DNA of 64,000 nucleotides from Streptococcus australis (GCF_015553625.1 NZ_JADNGY010000002.1:172800-236799), one strand, 5' to 3'. Numbered from the stretch's first letter, positions 37,543-46,836 are shown. The notes: generated from the letters alone by a model not told the origin. Made by a program: numbers and translations.

Positions 37543-38195
37543 TCAGCTTCTTCTTGAGTGAATTTTTTATTCTCAACAAGTATTTCTAATAACTTTTCTT
37601 TCGAAATCTTGCCACTGTTTACATAAGATTCCGCTTCTTTCACAGCATTCTCCTTCCAATCGAAATTTACTTGTTCTACAGCATAGTCAGCCTCTTTTTG
37701 AGTAAATAGTGCAACATTTATCAGTTGCTCAACTAACTTTTCTTTTGAATAACGATACTTTTGAAGTGATTTTGCTGCTAAAACAGCCTGCTCTCTCCAG
37801 TCTATATTAAGCTTATATACAGCGTACTGGTTAGCGCCTTCTGAATAATTATAAATCTTTATTTTATTTTTGATAGCCTGCATCGAAATAGGAGAATCCG
37901 CTGACAGATTTTTAGCTGTTTCATATGCCCTTTTAAATTCTTTTTCTACTAAAGTTGGAGAAAAAAGTTTTTTAACAAGCAAATTAAATAATAATTCGAA
38001 ATTATCATTATATTCATCAATTGGATTAGAGTATTTTTCTACAGGATAAGTTACTTTTTTCCATGAATAACTCGAATGCTTATGAGCATTCTCATAAGCT
38101 CTATCATAACTATTTAACATAAGAGCTACAACTACTACCATCAATACAAAAATCGAAACAAACATCCAAAAAATAAATTTCAAAAATTCTTTCAT
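37503..38195 (-). CDS. Ltp-family membrane-anchored protein
   Basis: The 230-residue product starts with a membrane anchor (LKFIFWMFVSIFVLMVVVVALML), then a linker, then about two and a half repeats of the Ltp/host-cell surface-exposed lipoprotein type: DWREQAVLAAKSLQKYRYS..FTQKEADYAVEQ and DWKENAVKEAESYVNSG..FTQEEAEYAIEH. In Streptococcus thermophilus phage TP-J34 the Ltp protein blocks phage DNA entry (superinfection exclusion). Unlike the phage protein, this one has a membrane segment rather than a lipobox. The protein ends abruptly (KIDLLD) just where the next repeat should continue DW, which fits a frameshift. Confidence 0.75.
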   Translation of the reverse strand: MKEFLKFIFWMFVSIFVLMVVVVALMLNSYDRAYENAHKHSSYSWKKVTYPVEKYSNPIDEYNDNFELLFNLLVKKLFSPTLVEKEFKRAYETAKNLSADSPISMQAIKNKIKIYNYSEGANQYAVYKLNIDWREQAVLAAKSLQKYRYSKEKLVEQLINVALFTQKEADYAVEQVNFDWKENAVKEAESYVNSGKISKEKLLEILVENKKFTQEEAEYAIEHAKIDLLD

Positions 38196-38339
38196 AATGA
38201 ATACCTTTACTTGTTTGTAGTCAAATTAATTTGTTACTTTGTTCTTAATAAAACAACAGTGTAACGCAACGCTCTCATTCATATAAATACTTCCTAACAA
38301 TGTGTTTTTTCTTTAAGAACAGGATAAACATTCTGTATC

Positions 38340-38858
38340 CTATTCTTCTTTTAGTTGTACTTGAGTATGGGCTAGCAGGTCACCTAGATGTCTCTTATCT
38401 TTCCTAAACAGCGTCATTGCCAGTAGCAAAACTGCGAGTAGAGTCGCCGAAATCGAGAGGATAATGGATAATCCATCAAAATTACTATAGAAACCATGAA
38501 TTGTGCCCATATGGCCTATTTGCCAAGGTAAAAATTTAATGGTGTTTCTGATCAAGCTAGCTTGTACTGTTTTTTTCTGGTAGACCAGTTCAAGTCCTGC
38601 TTTTACCTTCCCAAAACTCCCATTTTTTGCATAATCCAAGTATGTGAAAAGGAGTGTGATTGGTAAAATAGAGGTAAAAAATACGAGCCACTGCGACTGA
38701 ATTTCTGTAAACTCTGGGACACCATTAAAAAAAATAATGTAAATAAGCATCGAAACTATAAACAGAAAAACTAAATAAGTTAGAATGAAAAGATAATCGA
38801 ATAGAAATTCTATCATTCTTTTTTTAACCGAAATAGGATTGATTGCTAACATCTTCAT
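38340..38858 (-). CDS. RDD-family membrane protein
   Basis: About 172 residues with three or four membrane segments (LFDYLFILTYLVFLFIVSMLI; WLVFFTSILPITLLFTYL; IILSISATLLAVLLLAM). The pattern of SVKKRMIEFLFDYLFI followed by GSFGKVKAGLELVYQ and KRHLGDLLAHTQV is RDD-like. Start at ATG 38858 with AAGGGGGAG 6 bases upstream. Function not known. Confidence 0.75.
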   Translation of the reverse strand: MKMLAINPISVKKRMIEFLFDYLFILTYLVFLFIVSMLIYIIFFNGVPEFTEIQSQWLVFFTSILPITLLFTYLDYAKNGSFGKVKAGLELVYQKKTVQASLIRNTIKFLPWQIGHMGTIHGFYSNFDGLSIILSISATLLAVLLLAMTLFRKDKRHLGDLLAHTQVQLKEE

Positions 38859-38920
38859 CACCGTCTCCCCCTTTCTCATCTCCATTATAATATAAGGGTA
38901 CGAATAAAGAAACTATTTAT

Positions 38921-38953
38921 AAAAAAAGACTGCAATCTAGCAATTGCAGTCTT
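38921..38953 (-). terminator. Terminator after the amylase pseudogene
   Basis: Ten-base-pair stem AAGACTGCAA/TTGCAGTCTT with an 8-base loop, followed by seven U on the minus strand, just after the stop at 38959. Confidence 0.88.
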
Positions 38954-38958
38954 CAAAC

Positions 38959-40710
38959 CTACTTATCTTCTCTATAAATAACAAATCCATTTGGCTGAAT
39001 AATCAATCGATCATCGGAAATGCTCCCAAGAATCATCAGATCTGCCTGTCCTTTTTCTAAGACAACGTCTTTCTTCGACTGGTTAAAGTAGGCTTTGAGC
39101 ATGTTACCTTCATGCTGCCATTCTACTGCTACCACATCCGACTCAACCTCTGCTAGACTCACTTGACCATGTTGGATCAACTCTGCTACTTCTTTTCGTA
39201 GCTGGATCAAGTCCTTCATAAAGTTCAACATGTCATTGTCCGCGGCCACGCGCTCCCATGGCATGACACGGCGGCAATCTGGGTCGGGACCACCAATGAG
39301 GGCTAACTCCGTTCCATAGTAGATACATGGTGTACCGCGTTGCAGATAGAGGAAGGCGAGAGCTGACATGACGGACTGGAGATTGCCTTTGGCCGTCGTC
39401 AGGATGCGCTCTGTATCATGCGAGTCCAAGAGGTTAAACATAACCTCAGAGATCTGCTGCCTGTAGTACATTGACTGGCTATTGATCTCTGAAATAAAAC
39501 GTTGCGTCTCCTTAAGCCCCCGCAGGAAATAATCTTTAATACTTTCAGAGAGCGGGTAATTCATAACCGCATGGAACTCATCACCATTGAGCCAAGGTTG
39601 GGACGAATGCCAGATTTCTCCGAGGATATAGAGGTCTGGTTTCTTGGCTAAGACCGCCTTACGGAAATCTCGCCAGAATTGATGGTCGATCTCATTCGCT
39701 ACATCCAGACGCCAAGCATCAATATCGAACTCTTCAATCCAGTATGTCGCAACCTTCAACAGATAGTCTTTCACCTCTGGATTCGCTGTATTGAGCTTGG
39801 GCATATAGCCCGCGAAGTCAAAAGCATGATAAGATAAGTCACGACTATTCCACAAATTATCAGTCTCTACCGGGAATTAATTGATGTGGATCCAGTCCTT
39901 ATAAATCGAATCCTCCCCGTATTTGACCACATCCTGCCATTGGGGGGAATCGTAGCCAATATGGTTGAAGACGGCATCCAACATGATCTTCATCCCACGC
40001 GCGTGGGCCTCTTTCACTAGCTGGTGGAAGGTCTCCTTATCACCAAAATGTCGATCAATTTCAAAATAGTCAATAGTATCGTACTTGTGATTGCTCGGAG
40101 ATTCAAAAATCGGACAAAGGTAGAGCCCTGTAATACCTAACTCCTGCAAGTAATCTAGGTGATCAATAATGCCTTGTAAATCTCCACCAAAGAAATCCAA
40201 TATTTGAGGAGCAATTGATGCATCCCACGGACGGACGCCTTCTGGAGAAAGGGCTGGATTCCCATTGGCAAACCGTTCTGGGAAGATTTGGTACCAAACC
40301 GTCTGCGCCACCCAATCTGGAACAGCACAACCATCAATCTCATGGATAAAAGGTAGCTTAAAGCCGTTCATGACGAATTCAAGGTTCTCCTTGTTATAGG
40401 AAGCCATACCTCGATCTCCGTACAAGACCTTCTTCCCTTTTGTATCTTCTAATTCAAAGAGATACTGGATCCGTGCATAGCCAACGGCTACGGAAACCTG
40501 CCAATAATCAAACAAATCATCTGAGGTTACCTTGTCCATCTCCTCAGTTTCCTCATATAGATCCTCTGTAAAAATAAAGGGATCCCCATAATGCAAGACG
40601 ATCCGTTTGATATCCTCTTTTTTGGTCCTGATGCGAATGTGGAGCTGGCCGTCCTTATAAAGATAGGCGTACTCCGATTCAGGCCGATGATAAATAGCGG
40701 TTAATTCCAT
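38959..40710 (-). pseudogene. GH13 neopullulanase/cyclomaltodextrinase with in-frame stop codon
   Basis: One continuous frame of 583 codons encodes a GH13 alpha-glucanase: N-terminal CBM34-like domain (YRYLF-type region to about residue 120), VWYQIFPERFANGNP, LDAVFNHIGYD (region I), DAWRLDVANEIDHQFW (nucleophile region II), ILGEIWHSS (acid region III) and LLDSHDTERIL (region IV). At 39879-39877 a TAA interrupts the frame (WIHIN-stop-FPVETDNLW). TCA would restore Ser, a single-base change. Regions II-IV lie after the stop, so the truncated product is inactive unless the codon is read through or is a sequencing error. Confidence 0.88.
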
Positions 40711-40884
40711 CTGTCTTGTCTCCTACTTTTATTTCTTTACTCATCATTTATCAATTTATGCAAACGATTACAAAAAATCATGTACTAGGATACAACTTTA
40801 GAAAAAGGTTTGCAAGTCAAATTCTGATTGAACAAAATACTCCATTCTGCTAAAATAGAGCTATTATAAATATAAGGAGTTCCT

Positions 40885-41475
40885 ATGCAGAAAGAAATTA
40901 AAGGCTTATACACCATTTATGGAATGTGGTTGTTCTTCAGTATCATTGGGATGATTTTTATCTCCTTCAATCTTCCGTCAGCTCTTCAGAAAAACGATAC
41001 AGTTGGGATTGTCTTTTCAATTCTGTTCGGCATTATTTTCTTAGCGATGATTCTTGGATTTGGCTATTTAATCCGAGTTGCACCAAAAAAAGTTCAAGCA
41101 AAATACCAAGATATTTTTGACCACTATCCAGAACTTGAAGAAAACGTGGAATTATTCAAAGAGAAGGCGACTGCTGTCGATAGACTTAACCAACTCTACC
41201 TATACCGCGAAGCTATCTTCAATACAGAACATGGACGCTTCGTTAATCCTATCTTTCTCAATGAAATTGAGGCACTCGGTGTTCGTATCAAGTGGGTTCG
41301 TAACGGACAGGTACGCTCGAAGAATCTCTTCTTAATCGAAAGAGAGGGAGAGAAAGAATTCGAATTCGATTTAGGTATGGTTTCGCCTGCAAAATATGAA
41401 CAGTTAATCCTCTTCTTACATGCTGTACTAGATGTCAAACCAGAACTTGAGTTCTTTAATGAAGTTGAAGATTGA
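40885..41475 (+). CDS. Two-pass membrane protein of unknown function
   Basis: The 196-residue protein on the plus strand has two membrane segments (IYGMWLFFSIIGMIFISF and IVFSILFGIIFLAMILGFGY) and a soluble C-terminal domain of about 125 residues. AAGGAG precedes the ATG at good spacing. It is divergent from the amylase and followed by its own terminator. No family recognised. Confidence 0.75.
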   Translation: MQKEIKGLYTIYGMWLFFSIIGMIFISFNLPSALQKNDTVGIVFSILFGIIFLAMILGFGYLIRVAPKKVQAKYQDIFDHYPELEENVELFKEKATAVDRLNQLYLYREAIFNTEHGRFVNPIFLNEIEALGVRIKWVRNGQVRSKNLFLIEREGEKEFEFDLGMVSPAKYEQLILFLHAVLDVKPELEFFNEVED

Positions 41476-41526
41476 TTAACAAAAAGATATTCATTAGTTT
41501 TTCTATTTCGTTAAACTTCAACACAC

Positions 41527-41550
41527 AAAAAAGCCCTTCAGGGCTTTTTT
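41527..41550. terminator. Bidirectional terminator
   Basis: AAAAAAGCCC/GGGCTTTTTT stem with a 4-base loop. It sits between the convergent genes ending at 41475 (plus) and 41569 (minus), with U-runs on both strands. Confidence 0.92.
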
Positions 41551-41568
41551 TATGCTTAAATCTTAGCC

Positions 41569-42588
41569 TTATTCTTTGGATGTATGCCTTTTTCCGAGAC
41601 TTAGTGCTTGCTCTTCTGACATCTGAACAACCTTAGAAAAATTAGTATTGCGAGGCATGTTGTCTAAAGAATACCAATAAACATCCGCACTCCCATTTCT
41701 TGCCACATATACTACTGGAGCCAATTGACGACTTGGTTCTGTAGGCTCCACAGGTTGAACTGGCTGAGCTGGCTCTACTGATTGACTCGGTTGAGGAGCT
41801 TGACTTGGTTGGGTCTCTACAGGAGGACTGACAGGTTGTGCTTGACTACTTGGCTCAGTCGGAACCAGTGATGGAGTTGCTGTTCCTTTTACATAATCAA
41901 TCGTTGCATTCTTAGAGTAGTTGTCCAAGGTAACAGTGGTAATCCCATAAGCATCTACAGATTCTTTTGGACTTCCTAGGTTTATACGGAGTAGATTTCC
42001 TTCTTGATCAATCCCAACATACTGCAAGATGACTTGTCTCGGAATTAATTCATCACCCTCATAAACCGGGGTCACCTTGTAGTCTAACCAATAATGAGGG
42101 TGAGTCGCCAACCAACTATCCAAGCGCTTTTCATAGTAGAGCATCCCCTCATTATTACTATCAGCAGTGCCACTATAATTTCCACTATTGGTCCAGGCAG
42201 TTAAGGGAACTAAATTTTTCCCTTCATTAGACAAGCCACTAAATTGATAGCCGACCAGATGTCCTCTATGGAACAACCAGGCCTTCTTCCCTTTGTTTCC
42301 ATAGGACAGCTTATAATTATGCCAGCCAACTGGATTGTAGGTAAGCCGCGGCTCTCTTTTCTGCTTTGGTTCATCCTTATCTTGTAACTGTATATGAGCT
42401 GAAGTCGCACGACCTAAATGATCAAACTCACCTAAAACGAGCTGCTTGCTACCAGTAAAAGGTAGTAGGTTAAGACTTTGGTAATCGAGTCCAGTTTGCT
42501 GAGCTTGAACCCCATGGACAAAGGTTAAGGACATGAAAACCGCAACTATCCCAACGATGACATTTTTAAAAAAACCTTTTATAACCAT
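41569..42588 (-). CDS. Secreted or surface DNA/RNA non-specific endonuclease
   Basis: About 339 residues. A signal peptide or anchor (NVIVGIVAVFMSLTFVHGVQAQQ) precedes a beta-beta-alpha-metal nuclease domain. The active site reads HRGHLVGYQFSG, with His in place of the Asp of the usual DRGH motif, and the metal-binding Asn is likely in AWTNSGNYSG. A Pro/Gln/Ser-rich linker (about residues 225-285) leads to a short C-terminal module (VYVARNGSADVYWYSLDNMP) also found on other streptococcal surface nucleases. The ATG at 42588 follows GGGAG. It may degrade extracellular DNA for nutrients or escape from DNA traps. Confidence 0.88.
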   Translation of the reverse strand: MVIKGFFKNVIVGIVAVFMSLTFVHGVQAQQTGLDYQSLNLLPFTGSKQLVLGEFDHLGRATSAHIQLQDKDEPKQKREPRLTYNPVGWHNYKLSYGNKGKKAWLFHRGHLVGYQFSGLSNEGKNLVPLTAWTNSGNYSGTADSNNEGMLYYEKRLDSWLATHPHYWLDYKVTPVYEGDELIPRQVILQYVGIDQEGNLLRINLGSPKESVDAYGITTVTLDNYSKNATIDYVKGTATPSLVPTEPSSQAQPVSPPVETQPSQAPQPSQSVEPAQPVQPVEPTEPSRQLAPVVYVARNGSADVYWYSLDNMPRNTNFSKVVQMSEEQALSLGKRHTSKE

Positions 42589-42603
42589 AATAAACTCCCG
42601 CAT

Positions 42604-42967
42604 TACTATCTAGTATTATTATAGCAGAAAAAAGCGGTTACAAACATAGAAATTCGGTTTAGATTTCAATTTTTAGTTTGATTGAATAAAACAATGGATC
42701 CTCTTTAGTAAGTTTTTACAACAAGTCCACATCAACACCAGCATCATCAAAAATTGCTTTGACTTTGTCGAAAGCACTGGAAAGGAAGGGAAATTAAAAA
42801 AATAATCAGCTTATTGGAGTTAAACATGAATGTTCCTACTTGTTATTTGATTATGATTAGATCAATTGGACAGATTTTTCTATAGTATAAATTAAATAAC
42901 CAACAAAAATGATAATAAAAATAACATAGCAGCCAGTTTTACAACTTACTACTTTTCATATGATAAT
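42604..42967 (-). other. Gene-poor stretch with a short coding remnant
   Basis: No complete gene is seen. On the minus strand a short frame ending at 42716 reads SAFDKVKAIFDDAGVDVDLL before its stop, protein-like but with no start codon. It may be the tail of a lost gene. The rest is AT-rich and without clear signals. Confidence 0.35.
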
Positions 42968-43459
42968 TTACAAATGTCTTTCCAGCCACTCGATCTTTTT
43001 AAAATCCTTATTGTCATTGTGATCATTTCGATAGGAGTCTTGAGAGGAAGCTTTGTAAATACTTAGATACTGCTCCAGACTTGGAAGACGAAAAGTGATG
43101 CCTTCAATGTGAATAAGCTCTATATCCGATTCCGAAACTCCTGCAAAATCAGGTAAGGAATCGATACTTCCAAATTCAACACTCACTCTATCCTTTTGGA
43201 ATTCATGCTCATGAATATCTATTAAGACGTAGCCTAAGTCTTTCATCACTTTCATTATCTTGTCCCAGTCATAAATTCTGAGATGATCAGGTGCTTCCCA
43301 ACCTCTAGGGTCACCAGGCACATGAATGTCAATGTCAGACGGCTCCCAATTTTCTTTCGTTCTAAACTCAAATCCCAAAGAACCCATCAGTGTTGGTGTA
43401 ATTCCAACTCGATTTAAATAGAAACAAATGGTTTTAAATTCTTCAAATAAGAGACTCAT
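42968..43459 (-). CDS. Nucleotidyltransferase-like hypothetical protein
   Basis: The 163-residue protein has a pattern like minimal nucleotidyltransferases: LMGSLGFEFRT followed by PSDIDIHVPGD (GS then DxD), plus a later SVEFGSID. No membrane segment. Similar proteins are hypothetical in streptococci. It is the first gene of the accretion zone beside the rlmD-tail repeats; function unknown. Confidence 0.65.
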   Translation of the reverse strand: MSLLFEEFKTICFYLNRVGITPTLMGSLGFEFRTKENWEPSDIDIHVPGDPRGWEAPDHLRIYDWDKIMKVMKDLGYVLIDIHEHEFQKDRVSVEFGSIDSLPDFAGVSESDIELIHIEGITFRLPSLEQYLSIYKASSQDSYRNDHNDNKDFKKIEWLERHL

Positions 43460-43479
43460 GTTTACTCTAAACCTTTCAT

Positions 43480-43641
43480 CTAAATGTTTGTTATTTCTAC
43501 TTTATTACCTTGAACAAAATCATCTTCATTTTCTAGAGTATATCCAGTTATTTTGGGTACAAATTCTTTTCCTTCTTTTAAGGACCCAAATGCGACTATA
43601 TCTTTGTAATAATCATTTTGATACAATTCCAATAGATACAT
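43480..43641 (-). CDS. Small hypothetical protein (53 residues)
   Basis: The frame starts at ATG 43641 with GAGGGG upstream and reads MYLLELYQNDYYKDIVAFGS, ending 20 bp before the neighbouring gene, whose start is at 43459. Protein-like composition and a good ribosome site support it. It is likely co-transcribed with the nucleotidyltransferase-like gene. No family recognised. Confidence 0.5.
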   Translation of the reverse strand: MYLLELYQNDYYKDIVAFGSLKEGKEFVPKITGYTLENEDDFVQGNKVEITNI

Positions 43642-43753
43642 CTTTCATCCCCTCTATATTTGAAAAACTAACCGAGATTCTATGCAACTTACAATCTAAT
43701 CATCTATTCTTAGTATACATATGTAATATATAACGAAGATCATTAAGTTTGGT

Positions 43754-44164
43754 CTATCCAGGATCGACATCTATAGAAGTTACTTTGTAACCATCCTCAT
43801 TGTATAAAAATTCTAATTGTAGGGTTAAATCTACTAATTCAGAATCGGAGGTCATCTGATATTCAACAGCAAAGCCAGTTTGATCATTAAATTCATAAAC
43901 TTGTAGTTGAGAATACTCATAATTCGGATGGAAATTACATTCTACACCATATTCATCAATTTTATCGAAATCATTTAATTGTAATGAATCCTCAATATAT
44001 TCAAGTAACTCTTTTACATCATCAACTTCTGAACCATCAACACAATCTATAATATCTCTATAGTTATTTTGATGAATTGCTCTTAAAATCTTTTTAAGTA
44101 CTTCAATTACTTTTTCTTCATTTTGGTAGTTTTCTTTGTACTCAAAATCATCGAATATTCCCAT
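43754..44164 (-). CDS. Small acidic hypothetical protein
   Basis: The 136-residue protein is strongly acidic with alpha then beta character (EKVIEVLKKILRAIHQNNY; VYEFNDQTGFAVEYQM). This composition resembles immunity proteins of polymorphic toxin systems, but I cannot identify a family and no toxin gene is adjacent. AGGAAC precedes the ATG. Confidence 0.6.
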   Translation of the reverse strand: MGIFDDFEYKENYQNEEKVIEVLKKILRAIHQNNYRDIIDCVDGSEVDDVKELLEYIEDSLQLNDFDKIDEYGVECNFHPNYEYSQLQVYEFNDQTGFAVEYQMTSDSELVDLTLQLEFLYNEDGYKVTSIDVDPG

Positions 44165-44210
44165 GATAATAGTTCCTTTTTTTAGTAGTTAATTTTAAAT
44201 CTCATGAAGA

Positions 44211-44249
44211 TTAAAAATTTTTTTCTAACAAACTTAAACACTCGATGTG
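44211..44249 (-). repeat. Degenerate rlmD 3'-end copy (copy E)
   Basis: Minus-strand sequence still reads HIECLSLLEKNF-stop, matching the HVECVSLL end of rlmD. About 4 kb from the intact gene, it marks the leftmost trace of the attachment-site series. The sequence between it and the kinase gene at 44463 (to about 44460) also holds a short open remnant (EELDNWNVKSKETQQVYK) without a start. Confidence 0.6.
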
Positions 44250-44462
44250 TGGTGCTAGCAAGCCTCTATATTATAGAACGAAAGGGATAGAGTTGTTGTT
44301 TAAAATTAAACTTTAGAATGAAACTATTTTATAGTTACCATTTTTCCAACTTTATAGCCGATAATTGTCACTTAATAAATTTACTTGCTAACTTGTAAAC
44401 CTGTTGAGTCTCCTTACTCTTAACGTTCCAATTATCAAGTTCTTCTTTAATCAACTCTTTTA

Positions 44463-45341
44463 TTATTCATCCTTTTTCTCAATCAAATACCAACTAGGAA
44501 TGATTTGCTTCATATCCTCATACCATTCTAAAATTTCCTTAGCTTGATTTTGCATTACTGCTATTTCTTCAGTTCCATAAGGAACAGACCATGGAAGAGC
44601 ACCAACTATGTTATTTATAATATAGATAGCAAGAAGTTCCCAAAATAAATCTGGAACCTTACCATCAAAATATCCATCTATCATACCAGATGCAAAAGAG
44701 GGAGAGACTTGAGCAGACCACACAATCCGATTGAACTCCTCCCAAGGATCTCCAAGATCAAATCGATCAAAGTCAATGACATAAATTTTGCCATCTTCAC
44801 CAATCATGAAATTTCCGATATGATAATCCCCATGTTGGAAAACCTGAGGTCTATCTTTTAGCCATTCTCGATTTGCATTTAAAAAATCAATAAAGATCTG
44901 ACCGTTTTCATATTGAACGGGACATTCTTTGTATTTGGCGATTTTGTCATCAATTTTTCGATTAAAAAAGCTTTCCCAATCTTCACGAACTTCTGTTACA
45001 GGGAGTGAATGAATTTTATGAAGGATGCTTCCTGCTTCTACTCCGTAAGTGTATTGTTGTTCTTTTGAAATAGTTAGAATGGTTTCTCTTGCATCTTTTC
45101 CGTCAATCCATTCGTGTAAAGAATATACTTTGTCATCGCAGAGTTCTATGCTAATTGGTTTACACATCGGAACTCCAAGAGAAGCCACTTTCTCCATCAT
45201 CTCAAATTCAAATTTCTTAGTATCTAACTTATCCTTATCAGAAACACGCAAGAAATAGTTTTGCTGATTTTGATCTGTCACACAATATTTTTTATCATCT
45301 GACCAGCCTTTATTTATGGCTATCTTACTAATAAAATTCAT
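44463..45341 (-). CDS. Aminoglycoside phosphotransferase (APH)-family kinase
   Basis: About 292 residues with the APH fold: SLHEWIDGKDARETIL, the catalytic loop VFQHGDYHIGNFMIG (HGDxHxxN) and the metal-binding VIDFDRFDLGDPWEEF. Family members phosphorylate antibiotics, choline, or small metabolites. Sequence does not fix the substrate; resistance should not be assumed. It lies in the accretion zone, between copies D and E of the rlmD tail. Confidence 0.8.
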   Translation of the reverse strand: MNFISKIAINKGWSDDKKYCVTDQNQQNYFLRVSDKDKLDTKKFEFEMMEKVASLGVPMCKPISIELCDDKVYSLHEWIDGKDARETILTISKEQQYTYGVEAGSILHKIHSLPVTEVREDWESFFNRKIDDKIAKYKECPVQYENGQIFIDFLNANREWLKDRPQVFQHGDYHIGNFMIGEDGKIYVIDFDRFDLGDPWEEFNRIVWSAQVSPSFASGMIDGYFDGKVPDLFWELLAIYIINNIVGALPWSVPYGTEEIAVMQNQAKEILEWYEDMKQIIPSWYLIEKKDE

Positions 45342-45447
45342 CAATCACTCTCCGATTCACCTTCCAACACTTCTTGCAGTTTTCACTAGTAACTCATCCA
45401 GTTCGTCTACACTTTAGTTACCTAGATCAAGATTTAGATAATGAAAA

Positions 45448-46497
45448 CTAGTCAATTCTTTTTTCCTCTGCTAGACTCTCTAGTTCCTTGATAGAATGGC
45501 GATGTATGTGGTTCTCTTCTGTTAGATAATGCTTGTGGACATGCGAATGCCATACCGTATGCGTGTGGGTACTTCCGCCATGGGTATGGCTGAAGCTATG
45601 CTGGTGTTCATGGGTGTGTTGGCGAATAAGCGTATCTACCACCACTAGAGCAGAACCAATGATCATCACGATCAAGGCGATCACATACATCCAGGATAAG
45701 GATTCACTTAAAAACACAAAAGCAAGGAGGGCTCCAATCAACGGATTGACAGCATAATAGGCACTGGTCTTAGCTGCTCCGAGAACATTCTGGGCTCTCA
45801 CATACATGAAAATGCTAAGACCATAGGCCACAAAACCTAAAGCCAAGGCAATGGCGATATAGCCAAATCCTGGAAAGGACTCTTTTTTTATCAGGGCAAT
45901 GACTAGAGCGCAAAGTCCAGAGCAGAGGCCTTTTAGTATGACAATTTGATAGGTGCTCTTTGATGATAGCTCTCTCGTGCAATTATTCTCAAGTCCCCAG
46001 CAAATGGTAGCTAGGATCACTAGCAAAGAACCATAAGAAAAATGAAAGCTGTCTGTTCCTTCAAACGACAGCAAGATACTTGACAGGGTGATCAGCCCAA
46101 TAGCAAGCCATAATCTTTTGGTGACAGCTTCTTTGAAGAGAATCAGTGCAAGGACCGTCGTCGCCACAATTTCAAAATTCCCCAGAAGCGAGGCATTTGC
46201 TGAAGAACCATAGCTAATTCCAAGCATCAGAAAAATCGGAGCAGCAATATCGAGAACAATCATTCCGATAATATAGGGAAGATCCGCTTTTGTCAGGCTC
46301 TCTGCTTTCTCTCTATCCTTCTTGTTAAACAAGGACATTATCCCAATACCAATCCCGGCACCAAGGTACAGCGAAGCTGCCATTGTAGTCGGGCCAACAT
46401 GCTGCAAAAGAACCTTTGATATTGGTACATTTATGGCATAAAACATAGCTGCCAGAAAGGCGAATATAATTGCTTTTGGCTTATTGTGCTCCATCAA
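45448..46497 (-). CDS. EamA/DMT-family transporter with histidine-rich tail
   Basis: The 349-residue protein has ten membrane segments in two EamA repeats (IIFAFLAAMFYAINVPISKVLL at the start; GALLAFVFLSESLSWMYVIAL near the end). After the last segment, residues about 293-340 form a tail with many His-Thr and His-Ser pairs (HTHEHQHSFSHTHGG, then VWHSHVHKHYL). Such tails usually bind zinc, nickel or cobalt. Substrate unknown. It is cargo of the rlmD accretion zone; copy D of the rlmD tail lies upstream. Confidence 0.8.
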   Translation of the reverse strand: MMEHNKPKAIIFAFLAAMFYAINVPISKVLLQHVGPTTMAASLYLGAGIGIGIMSLFNKKDREKAESLTKADLPYIIGMIVLDIAAPIFLMLGISYGSSANASLLGNFEIVATTVLALILFKEAVTKRLWLAIGLITLSSILLSFEGTDSFHFSYGSLLVILATICWGLENNCTRELSSKSTYQIVILKGLCSGLCALVIALIKKESFPGFGYIAIALALGFVAYGLSIFMYVRAQNVLGAAKTSAYYAVNPLIGALLAFVFLSESLSWMYVIALIVMIIGSALVVVDTLIRQHTHEHQHSFSHTHGGSTHTHTVWHSHVHKHYLTEENHIHRHSIKELESLAEEKRID

Positions 46498-46608
46498 TTC
46501 AACTCCTTTATTTCATTTTTTCTGGCCATGACCTCCATATCAGAGCCAAGATCAAAACTACAGTACCACTCCGCTCCCAAAACATCCAAACCGGAATCTC
46601 GCTAAGGA

Positions 46609-46635
46609 CTTAAAAGGTTTGGGAGACCTTTTGAG
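46609..46635 (-). repeat. Hairpin attached to rlmD-tail copy D
   Basis: CTCAAAAGGTC and GGTTTTTAAG-like arms form an imperfect hairpin directly after the copy D stop codon. The same position after intact rlmD (48224-48250) has a perfect version of it, so the flank was copied with the tail. Confidence 0.6.
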
Positions 46636-46637
46636 GA

Positions 46638-46676
46638 TTAACTGCGTTTCACTAACAAACTCACACACTCGACGTT
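46638..46676 (-). repeat. rlmD 3'-end copy (copy D)
   Basis: Minus-strand sequence reads [12 protein letters not shown]-stop, the same last eleven residues as intact rlmD ([11 protein letters not shown]). It has no methyltransferase body upstream. The gene-free region 46498-46836 holds only this copy, its hairpin and one further palindrome. Confidence 0.82.
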
Positions 46677-46737
46677 AAACGAGTGAACACTAAGTATGTC
46701 AAGTGAACCTGTCTGCATATGGAAACATGTCTATAGA

Positions 46738-46772
46738 CCTTTTAACGATAGCATAAGGTTATCGTTAAAAGG
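46738..46772. repeat. Perfect 13-bp inverted repeat
   Basis: CCTTTTAACGATA (46738-46750) and its exact complement (46760-46772) flank a 9-base loop, between copy D and the CPBP gene. It has no U-run on the minus strand that would make it a clear terminator. It may be a binding site or a remnant of a mobile element. Confidence 0.6.
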
Positions 46773-46836
46773 TATTACCTCTACAAACTGGTATTTGTTT
46801 ATTATGATACCTTTAAATATATAAAATTCAAAAATA

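Noticed and set aside
42716-42790. Another rlmD-tail copy in the remnant ending DVDLL
   Set aside because: Similarity to VECVSLL is limited to a few TTG codons; the reading AFDKVKAIFDDAGVDVDLL does not fit the rlmD end.
44463-45341. Antibiotic resistance gene
   Set aside because: The APH fold is clear but shared by kinases of small metabolites; no close match to a known resistance enzyme can be claimed from sequence alone.
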